Assembly: GCA_964471755.1 (NCBI GenBank)
Contig: CAYYJM010000061.1
Location: forward strand, 1-26,219
Length of the DNA stretch: 26,219 nucleotides
Source of the DNA: CAYYJM01 sp964471755
Lineage (GTDB): Bacteria > Planctomycetota > Planctomycetia > Gemmatales > Gemmataceae
Reading direction: 5' to 3'
Under the pieces are notes generated by a model. It was not told where the DNA came from, did no database searches, and saw only the letters and a program-made list of their open reading frames with translations. The position numbers and the translations under genes are program-made. This document shows positions 15,650-22,095 of this stretch, piece after piece (position 1 is the stretch's first letter; each line of letters begins with the position of its first letter).

Positions 15650-16785
15650 CCGCCCTCCTTGGCCAGAACGTAGCTCCGGATGAGGTAGTTCGACAGGACG
15701 CGAACGTGTCGAGGCGTGTTCTCGACGGCATCCCAGGGCAGGTTGTTCAGCTCCTCCCAGACTCCCGCCGTCCAGCGACAGATCGGGGCGATCCGGCCGA
15801 GTTCGACAGCCACCTGCTCGACCGCACGAGGATCACGGGCGGAGATGCCGGCCATGACCCGGTCCATGAGTCGGCCGAGCGACCGGATACCGACACTGTG
15901 CATCAGACGGCTCTTGTGAGACGGCAGTCCCCAGGCGTCGGGGAAGACGCCGCGAACGGCCGACCAGTACGCGACCAGGAGGGCGCAGATGCCCTCGCCG
16001 TCCGTCTCGCCGGTGGCGATGTTCCGATAGGGAAACAGGCAGCCCGACGCCGACGTGAGACTCTCCTCGACCATCTGCACGACGGCGGAGTCGGCCACGA
16101 CGCCCTGATCGCGCGAGGCCCGGCCGGCAGAGGCTCGCCGGATCATGCCGTGGAACGGCGACGTCGGAGCCTGATGGAGCCAGGCACAGATGGCCGCCGG
16201 CACCTTGCGTGCGGCCAGTCGCGCCGGCAGAGCGGTTGAGACTTCCGGCAGCAGCTCGGTGATCAGTCCACGCGGCAGCGGTCGAGTATTGTTGACGCGC
16301 AGGAACTGATCGCGTTGCAACTCGATCTCGTCGGCGACGAAGGCGTTGACGGGGACGGGGAAGTCCGGGCGATCGCACTGCGAGAGGGCCAGGGCACGCT
16401 GCTGACCATCGACGATCCAGGCCGGCTTCGATCGACCATCGGCGGGGACGGGCAGTTCGAGGATGCCGGCGGTGGCGAGGCCGTCGTCGTTCTCGGGTCC
16501 ACGGCTGCGGGTGAAGCGGACGGCGGAAGAAAGGGCCAGGATGATCGCGTTGGGGAACAGCACCTGCGGGCCGTTGAGGTAGGCGACGATGTCGCGAACG
16601 TGCTGGCGGACCTCGGGCCGCTGGTAGCCGACGATGCGGTTGGCCTCGTCACGGGTAATGCGCGAGATGTCGGCAACGGTGAGCAGTTCCCGGGCCGTCA
16701 GGCTGAAGACGTACAGCGGGTGTTCCGCGTCCTGGGCCAGCCGCAAGGCTCGGCGGCGGATGATCTTGCGGGAACTACCGGCCAT
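15646..16785 (-). CDS. dpdB: DpdB copy 2, DGQQR-motif (DndB/ParB-like) protein
   Basis: The product has 379 residues, starting at ATG 16785 behind a good AGAGGTGA Shine-Dalgarno, three bases after the upstream stop. It carries DGQQR at 126-130 and VNNTRPLPRGL at 164-174, matching the other copy in the same order, plus YQRPEV (54-59) and FPNAIILAL (77-85). Outside these blocks the two copies differ substantially, so they are old paralogues rather than a recent duplication. It runs directly into dpdA by a 4-bp overlap. The likely role is as partner of DpdA in exchanging bases in DNA, perhaps as a heteromer with the other copy (inference). Which of the two is the orthologue of the single Salmonella DpdB cannot be decided by eye. 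Confidence 0.76.
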   Translation of the reverse strand: MAGSSRKIIRRRALRLAQDAEHPLYVFSLTARELLTVADISRITRDEANRIVGYQRPEVRQHVRDIVAYLNGPQVLFPNAIILALSSAVRFTRSRGPENDDGLATAGILELPVPADGRSKPAWIVDGQQRALALSQCDRPDFPVPVNAFVADEIELQRDQFLRVNNTRPLPRGLITELLPEVSTALPARLAARKVPAAICAWLHQAPTSPFHGMIRRASAGRASRDQGVVADSAVVQMVEESLTSASGCLFPYRNIATGETDGEGICALLVAYWSAVRGVFPDAWGLPSHKSRLMHSVGIRSLGRLMDRVMAGISARDPRAVEQVAVELGRIAPICRWTAGVWEELNNLPWDAVENTPRHVRVLSNYLIRSYVLAKEGG

Positions 16786-16788
16786 GCC

Positions 16789-17712
16789 TCACCTCTGAAC
16801 TCGGGAGTGGAGCCGTAAAAACCGTTCCTTGCCGCAGGCCTGGCCCGACCGTCGCAGTTGGGCCAGCAGGCTCTCTGCGGAGACGGTCGGCGTCGTTGTC
16901 ATCTGCTGGCGGATGAACGCAACGAGCGTGTCATCGTCGAGGCGTGCGCGGGGAGTGCGAACAGACACAGGGGTGTCAGCATCCCAGTGGGCGAGAGTCT
17001 GTCGGAAATGGTCGGCGGACCAGGATTCGGGTGCGAGGTCATGCAGCAACCGGGCCGCCAGGCGGACGCCAAGCGTGGCCTGGGGACCGCCCACCCGCCG
17101 TTGAAGGGCGGCAGTGTACGGAAGGTGGAGGCCAGCCAGGGCCTTCGAGGCGGGGCCGACGATCACGAGGTTACCGTCACGGAGCGCCTGCCGGGCCGTG
17201 GTGAGATCCGTTCGCAGGGCTTGCTGATACGGTTCGGACAGGACGGCCAGGAAGGCGGCGTCCGGGGCCGCTCGAATCAACTCGGTCACGGTCCGTGGTC
17301 CGCTGCCCGCAGGACCGGACCATTCGGCGACCGTCGCCCACCAGGTGGCGCGTTCGTCAGTGCCGGCCTTTGCCGGGACCACGGAGTTCGGCTGGCCCCG
17401 ACTGAACGTGGCATCGTAGGCCGCCAGTGGTGCATTCAGGCCGATGAGTCCGTAGCCTGCCGAGACGACCAGGACGGTCCCGCCGTGTTTCTCGACGTGT
17501 TGTGCCACGCGGTTGACGGTGGTCCAGGCCGGTCCCGCGTACAAACTGCGAGCCGGAGTGAGGCGGCTATCGGCCTGCATCAATCGCCGCACCCAGAGCC
17601 GGGCACGATCGATGACCGAAAGCTCGGTCGGCAGACTCCCGACCTGAAGAGAACTCGGCGGGGGGAGGGCCTTCCTCTTGGTGCAGGGAACCAGGAGGTA
17701 AAACTGTCGCAT
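16789..17712 (-). CDS. YaaA/DUF6884-like protein, DpdC candidate (preQ0-DNA to amide)
   Basis: The product has 307 residues from the ATG at 17712; a GTG at 17733 in the same frame lacks a ribosome-binding site, whereas GGAG lies 11 bases before the ATG. The N-terminus reads strand YLLVPCTKRK (residues 5-14 from this ATG), then YAGPAWTTVNRV and a strand/turn VLVVSAGYGLI followed by YDATFS. This is the pattern of YaaA/DUF6884-type proteins. The PCx3K motif resembles the start of the catalytic motif of archaeosine synthase ArcS, which also acts on preQ0 in nucleic acid. Among the three known modification genes only dpdC is otherwise missing here, and DpdC turns DNA preQ0 into 7-amido-7-deazaguanine. 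Context therefore argues for DpdC, but I do not recognise it from sequence alone. Confidence 0.55.
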   Translation of the reverse strand: MRQFYLLVPCTKRKALPPPSSLQVGSLPTELSVIDRARLWVRRLMQADSRLTPARSLYAGPAWTTVNRVAQHVEKHGGTVLVVSAGYGLIGLNAPLAAYDATFSRGQPNSVVPAKAGTDERATWWATVAEWSGPAGSGPRTVTELIRAAPDAAFLAVLSEPYQQALRTDLTTARQALRDGNLVIVGPASKALAGLHLPYTAALQRRVGGPQATLGVRLAARLLHDLAPESWSADHFRQTLAHWDADTPVSVRTPRARLDDDTLVAFIRQQMTTTPTVSAESLLAQLRRSGQACGKERFLRLHSRVQR

Positions 17713-17822
17713 GGCTACTCGGACTCCGCTCACAGTTCAATGATGGTGAGTAGACGGCGAAACTGCGGCTGCCCAGGTCCATACCACAGTTACAGTTTCT
17801 GGAGCGGCCAGCGAACAGTCAA
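17713..17822 (-). promoter_or_regulatory. queD-dpdC spacer with weak promoter candidate and AACTGT repeats
   Basis: This is the only real gap in the minus-strand operon. Read on the minus strand, TTGACT (17822-17817, overlapping the queD stop) is spaced 17 bases from GAAACT (17799-17794), a weak -35/-10 pair. The hexamer AACTGT occurs at 17797-17792, 17791-17786 (directly adjacent) and 17737-17732, with GACTGT at 17820-17815. These could be operator half-sites or chance. There is no U-tract terminator after queD. The spacer may give the dpdC-B-A-B genes their own promoter, separate from queD. Confidence 0.25.
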
Positions 17823-18220
17823 GGGACTTCCGGAAAATCAGGTACCGTGGGGCCCTGGTAGGAGCAACCGGCGGAGCAGGTTTCGGCCACGACGACTCGG
17901 GACAGGAATGGCAATCGTGGGCGAAGTCGATACCAGATCCAGCGGGCCAGATTTTCCGCCGTGGGATTCTCCAGGCCATCGATCTCATTCAGGTAGTGGT
18001 GGTCGAGCTGGTCAAGGAGTGGGGCGAAGGCGGCCTTGATGTCGGCGAAGTCGATGACCCAACCCGGTTCCTCGTCGATGGGGCCGTGAACATGGATTTC
18101 GATGCGAAAGGAGTGTCCGTGCAGACGGCCACACTTGTGACCGGCCGGGACGTACGGCAAGCGATGAGCGGCCTCCACGGTGAACACCTTGAACAGGTCG
18201 CAGTGGTGGGAGAGAGACAT
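17819..18220 (-). CDS. queD: QueD, 6-carboxytetrahydropterin synthase
   Basis: This 133-residue cytoplasmic enzyme converts 7,8-dihydroneopterin triphosphate to 6-carboxy-tetrahydropterin, the second step towards preQ0. The zinc histidines are H19 (EAAHRL), H34 and H36 in CGRLHGH, with catalytic C30 starting that motif. D73-H74 (LDHHYLN) and E113 (AETCSAG) complete the active site, so the protein looks fully functional. I chose the ATG at 18220, with AGAGGG about 10 bases upstream; the open frame extends to 18754 but its extra residues are low-complexity shadow sequence. Length matches the family. It heads the minus-strand dpd modification operon. QueC, QueE and FolE, needed to finish preQ0, are not in the window. 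Confidence 0.92.
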   Translation of the reverse strand: MSLSHHCDLFKVFTVEAAHRLPYVPAGHKCGRLHGHSFRIEIHVHGPIDEEPGWVIDFADIKAAFAPLLDQLDHHYLNEIDGLENPTAENLARWIWYRLRPRLPFLSRVVVAETCSAGCSYQGPTVPDFPEVP

Positions 18221-18605
18221 CGTCCGGCACCCTCTGGCGCTCGTGGTTCGCAGGTGAGCCCGTCCTCTTTTCGACTTCCGGCCTGGTGTGATGTTGGTGG
18301 ACTGGTGAAAAATCGACCGGAAGTACCTCGGCGATGGTCGTGCTGGGCAGGTTGGATGAGGAGTGCGACCTCTGTCGGCTCGCGACGGCATGACCGACCG
18401 GGTGCATTTCCGTGGGGGAGGCCGAAATGGAGGGCGGTCCGAAGCGCCTCCCTGGCCTGATACGATCCGAGGTCTGTCCCAGCGCAGGCCCGCCCTACGT
18501 CTCGCCACTCCGGAGATGCACCCTGACCGACCTCCACGCTTGTAATCGGTCTTCGGTGCGGTATGCTGACGCCACGCGAAGACCATTCCACAGGAGCGAA
18601 GTGCC
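18221..18605. other. Divergent intergenic region between queD and the membrane-anchored repeat protein
   Basis: These 385 bases hold no convincing gene. Short frames crossing them lack family features. I see no preQ1-riboswitch-like pseudoknot or tandem repeat. The right end carries the promoter candidate and ribosome-binding site of the plus-strand gene. On the minus strand, where the queD promoter should be, I find no good -35/-10 pair. Confidence 0.5.
18540..18567 (+). promoter_or_regulatory. Sigma70-type promoter candidate for the 18606 gene
   Basis: TTGTAA (18540-18545) and TATGCT (18562-18567) are separated by 16 bases, each matching four of six consensus positions. Transcription would begin near 18574, leaving a short leader with AGGAG at 18592-18596, nine bases before the ATG. 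The call rests on sequence only. Confidence 0.4.
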
Positions 18606-21600
18606 ATGCCTCGGCAAATCACCTGTCCCCACTGTCGCCGGGTGCTGAAGTTGCCGGCCGATCTCCCCGCCGGCGACGTACGCTGCGCCGGCTGCCAGGC
18701 GGTCTTTTCGGTGCCGGGCGAGTCGGCCGACGAAGGTGCGGCGTGGTCCGCCAACCCTCAGGTGATCCCGCCACCGGAAAAGTCGGCCGACCGTTTCAGC
18801 GATCGAACGCAGCACGGCCGGGTCACGACGTCGGGACGTTCGCCCCGTCACCGAGATGAATCGGAACCACCAGACCAATCGACCGGCGGACGGTGGGTTC
18901 CGGTGGCGTCGCTCGTCGTCGGTTGCCTCGTCGCAATGGTCCTGGCGGCCCGGATCACGTTCGCTGTGTTCAGCATCAAACCGGCCAGCGTGCCCCTGGT
19001 CCAGGGCCGTGCCGGTGGTCCGCCCGGGCCGCCGAGACAGCCGGCCGCCCTGCCTGTACCGGTCGGGATGCCTGAACTGCCGCTCCCCGAACCAGTCGTG
19101 ATCCGGCCCGCTCCGATCAGCCGGGAGACGTCGATCAAGCTGCCCGAACCGGCGGCGGCGATGCGTCTCGGCGGCGGCGGCCGTTACCTGATCCTTCACT
19201 TTCCCAAAGGTCACGCCCTCGCCATCTTTGACGTCATCCTGGCCCGAATCGTCCGCACGGTCGCCGTCACCGCCGATGACATCCAGTTCGCAGCGGGGAT
19301 GAGTCACCTCGTCGTGTGCGAACCGGCGACGAAGGCCGTCTTCCGCTACAGCCTGGAGACCGGGGCTCTGGAACGCCAGGGGCAGCTTGATCTGCCGGTG
19401 GGGAAGATGACCGCGTTCTGCCTGGGCCACGCCTCGGCCGGCCCGCTCCTGGTCAGTTGCCAGCAACCGACCGGCACCAGCCAGGGCCGCTTCTTCGACC
19501 TGCGGACCCTCGCCGCCATCCCGCTGGATGCTCAGGAGGAGAGCCTGCTCCACGGCACTCACTACTGGGCCGGGGCCACCGGACGACTCTTCGGCACCAG
19601 CGAATCCGGGAAACTGGCCACACTGCGGATCGACCGGGCCTTCCTGGACCGATTCGACCTCAACCGGAATGGGGCGTTCGTCGTGCCGGGCCCAGACGAC
19701 CAGCACGTCTACCCGGTCGGGTTCGGCGTCCTCAATGGGGTGGGCGGGCCGGACTTCTCCGCCGCGTTTACCACCCTGCCCAACGCCCCGGCCGATGACG
19801 GTCGGCTCTTCCTGCCGGCGGCGCATGGCCCCTACTACCTGGAGGCGAAGACAACCCCGCCGAACCTGTTCCGCATGGACCTGACCGCTGCGGGCACGAT
19901 CCGGCTGTACCGTCACGGCAACAAGAAGCCGCTGGCGACGGTCACCGACACGCCTCTCTGCCCGCACGGCGGGGAGCCGGCCTGGGCCGGACTGGGCGGC
20001 TTCGGGATCGAACAGAGTGTGCAATGGATTCCGAAGGCCAATCTCCTCGTCGTCGTGCCGCCCGCTCGCGATGAACTGCGGCTCTACCCGGCCAACCCGG
20101 AGCGTCCGCCTCCACCGGTTCGGCTGCGTTTCCTCAGCGAGCCGTCGACGACGGTACAGCAGGGAACGATCTTCCGGTACGCGGCCCGGGTCGATGCCAC
20201 CCGACCGCCCTTGACGTTTCGGCTGAGCGACGCCCCGCACGGCATGAGCGTCGGGCCGACCGGCCAGGTGTTCTGGGACGTGCCGTTGAATCATCGTGAG
20301 CCGGTCGAGGTGGTGCTGACCGTACGCGATGCCAGCGGCCGGGAAGTGTCACAGCCGATCCGGCTGAAGCCGGAAATCGACGAGTCGCTCGCTGGCCGAC
20401 CGCCTCCCCCGCCGGTGCGCGGAATGGCCAACCTGACGCTGCCGGCATTGCCATCGCCCGTGCCGATCACGCCGGCTCCGATCACCGAGCGAACCGCGGT
20501 GCGGCTGTCCGAGGCGGCTACCGGCCTGTGCGTCGGTGGTGGCGGCCGCTACCTCGTACTGCTTCTGCCGAAAGCGAAGAAACTCGCCGTTTTCGACGCC
20601 AGCGCTGCCAGGATCGTTCGTGAGATCGCCATCCCGGCCGAGAAGGTCCGCCTGGCCGTCAGTATGCACCACGTTCTCGTTTACGACGGTCAGCAGCGAC
20701 AGGTCCATCGCTACGCACTGGAGACCGGGGCTCACGAAGCCAGCGGCAAGCTCGCCCTGCCCGAGGGAGAGATCGATTCGTTCTGTCTGGGGCACGCGTC
20801 CGATGGGCCGCTCCTCGTTTCGGTCAAGGACCGCGAGTCGCGGCTGTTCGATGTCAGGACGTTGCAGCGCATTCATGTGCCGGCTTTCCGCTTCCAGGAG
20901 AGGGACCCGGCCTGGCTCCAGATTCAGAGCGGCCAGTACCGGGCCGGACCGACGGGCCGACAATTCGGCCGGCTCCTGGGCTCTGCACCGAGCGGCTTCA
21001 TGGTACTGAATCTGGCCACGACCGGGGTAACGGGAAACACCCAGCCCCGCAAACGGTCCTACTTCGTCATCCCCGGCGTGGAGGAACGCCACGTCTTCGC
21101 TGGTGGGCACGGTTACCTGCCGAACTGGACTGCCGTCCCGTGGTCGCGACAACCGGTGGAGGAGCCGCAGCCGGATCGGATCGACCTGCCGGCCGTCCAC
21201 GGGCCATTCCACGTCGCAGTGGGGACGCAGCGCGGCCGGCCGGCGCTTGTGCGCATCCACATCGCCGGCGATGCCGAGCCGTTTCTGAAGCTCGATGTGC
21301 CGGGTCTGGCTCAGTATCCGTCCGAGGAACTGGCGGAGTTTGGATTCGAGAACAGCGTTCACTTGATCCCGCAGGCCCGTCTCCTGGTTGTCGTCCCGGA
21401 GAGCCGCCAGGAACTGCAGTTGATTCCGGCTGATCTGGACGCCGCCCTTGCCGGGCTCCAGCGTGATCATGCCGTGTTCATCACCGATCCGCCACGGACT
21501 TACCAGAAAGGGGCCCTGTGGACGTACACGCCGACGGCCTCCATCGAACCGGGACCGGTGACGTTTCGGCTGGTCAGTTGGCCCAGCGGCATGACGATCG

Positions 21601-21767
21601 ACCGGACCACCGGCCGGATTGAGTGGAAGGTGCCGGCGGACCATGCCACCGCGCGCTGTGATGTGACCGTCGCCGCGCGAGATGGTCGTGGCAAGGAGAT
21701 CGTCCAGCGCTGGACCATGACTCTGGACAACCGTCCGCCAGGACCGGTGAGTCCGCTCAGGCCGTGA
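18606..21767 (+). CDS. Membrane-anchored zinc-ribbon protein with duplicated propeller/Ig-like module
   Basis: The product has 1053 residues. An N-terminal zinc ribbon (CPHC at 7-10, CAGC about 28-31) is followed by a charged linker, a transmembrane helix at about 100-122, and a proline-rich spacer. The rest, about 161-596 and 616-1046, is two diverged copies of one module. Each begins with a P-rich segment, then GGGGRYL, then beta strands with HRYxLETGAxE-type and FCLGHAS-type blocks (propeller-like), and ends in an Ig-like domain with P-x-GM-S/T and W-x-VP motifs. This architecture is common in Planctomycetes, with the repeats placed beyond the membrane. The start is set by AGGAG nine bases upstream. 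No enzymatic motif is visible, and a link to the dpd island is unlikely. Confidence 0.75.
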   Translation: MPRQITCPHCRRVLKLPADLPAGDVRCAGCQAVFSVPGESADEGAAWSANPQVIPPPEKSADRFSDRTQHGRVTTSGRSPRHRDESEPPDQSTGGRWVPVASLVVGCLVAMVLAARITFAVFSIKPASVPLVQGRAGGPPGPPRQPAALPVPVGMPELPLPEPVVIRPAPISRETSIKLPEPAAAMRLGGGGRYLILHFPKGHALAIFDVILARIVRTVAVTADDIQFAAGMSHLVVCEPATKAVFRYSLETGALERQGQLDLPVGKMTAFCLGHASAGPLLVSCQQPTGTSQGRFFDLRTLAAIPLDAQEESLLHGTHYWAGATGRLFGTSESGKLATLRIDRAFLDRFDLNRNGAFVVPGPDDQHVYPVGFGVLNGVGGPDFSAAFTTLPNAPADDGRLFLPAAHGPYYLEAKTTPPNLFRMDLTAAGTIRLYRHGNKKPLATVTDTPLCPHGGEPAWAGLGGFGIEQSVQWIPKANLLVVVPPARDELRLYPANPERPPPPVRLRFLSEPSTTVQQGTIFRYAARVDATRPPLTFRLSDAPHGMSVGPTGQVFWDVPLNHREPVEVVLTVRDASGREVSQPIRLKPEIDESLAGRPPPPPVRGMANLTLPALPSPVPITPAPITERTAVRLSEAATGLCVGGGGRYLVLLLPKAKKLAVFDASAARIVREIAIPAEKVRLAVSMHHVLVYDGQQRQVHRYALETGAHEASGKLALPEGEIDSFCLGHASDGPLLVSVKDRESRLFDVRTLQRIHVPAFRFQERDPAWLQIQSGQYRAGPTGRQFGRLLGSAPSGFMVLNLATTGVTGNTQPRKRSYFVIPGVEERHVFAGGHGYLPNWTAVPWSRQPVEEPQPDRIDLPAVHGPFHVAVGTQRGRPALVRIHIAGDAEPFLKLDVPGLAQYPSEELAEFGFENSVHLIPQARLLVVVPESRQELQLIPADLDAALAGLQRDHAVFITDPPRTYQKGALWTYTPTASIEPGPVTFRLVSWPSGMTIDRTTGRIEWKVPADHATARCDVTVAARDGRGKEIVQRWTMTLDNRPPGPVSPLRP

Positions 21768-21991
21768 TCGCCGTGGTGATTGGCAACCTACACCCGTTTG
21801 ACGACCTTGCCCCTGGCATCCGTCTTCACGAGCTTCGTGGTGAAGGACCAGAAGATCGCCTCCCGCTCGTCGGTGCAGACGCCTTGCAGATGATGCGGAT
21901 AGGTGCCTTCGCAGGTGACGTTCTTGAACTCGCCGGCCGCTGTGCTTGCGGTGATGAGCAGCGCGGTCGTCAGCAGCGGCACGATTCTCAT
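21768..21991 (-). pseudogene. Truncated secreted-protein gene with in-frame stop
   Basis: An ATG at 21991 with a strong AAGGAG Shine-Dalgarno opens a 67-residue frame: signal peptide MRIVPLLTTALLITASTAAG, then HLQGVCTD, IFWSFTTKLVKTD and GKVVKRV, ending at TAG 21788-21790. Reading through that stop, the same frame continues VANHHGD up to 21767, exactly at the stop codon of the convergent gene, after which the resemblance is lost. From memory, planctomycete secreted proteins carry HLQG...YWSFT..LVKTD..GK...V.NHHGD and continue for 200 or more further residues. The gene therefore appears broken both by a nonsense codon and by loss of its 3' portion. It could instead be a deliberately short exported protein. 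Confidence 0.5.
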
Positions 21992-22053
21992 GGCTGGCTC
22001 CTTCTGTCTGTTCGACGACGTGCCAGTTCTGACTCGCGATGGGTTGCTACGCT

Positions 22054-22079
22054 CGGGGCGTGAGTCACCTCACGCCCCG
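22054..22079. terminator. Perfect GC-rich hairpin downstream of the thioredoxin-like gene
   Basis: An 11-bp perfect stem (22054-22064 with 22069-22079) encloses a 4-base loop. It lies 17 bases beyond the stop of the minus-strand gene ending at 22096. No U-tract follows on either strand, so intrinsic termination is uncertain; it may act with Rho or as an mRNA 3' end stabiliser. Confidence 0.4.
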
Positions 22080-22095
22080 TTCGCGCCGGGGGTCT

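Noticed and set aside
14462..15673. A 403-codon open frame on the plus strand opposite dpdA
   Set aside because: The minus strand carries the transglycosylase with all catalytic residues; the plus frame is a by-product of GC-rich third positions and shows no domain or ribosome-binding site.
13224..16785. Phosphorothioation (dnd) system because of the DndB-like DGQQR proteins
   Set aside because: No DndA/C/D/E-like genes are present, and the DGQQR proteins flank a transglycosylase, which fits dpd.
18221..18605. A preQ1 or preQ0 riboswitch upstream of queD
   Set aside because: I could not find the short hairpin plus A-rich tail pairing with the ribosome-binding site that defines this class.
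18221..18754. N-terminal extension of QueD by 178 residues
   Set aside because: QueD proteins are about 120-140 residues; the extension has no domain and overlaps the opposite-strand gene start.
18495..20294. A 599-codon minus-strand open frame opposite the repeat protein
   Set aside because: Composition is arginine-rich and repeat-like only because it mirrors the real gene; no start signal or family motif.
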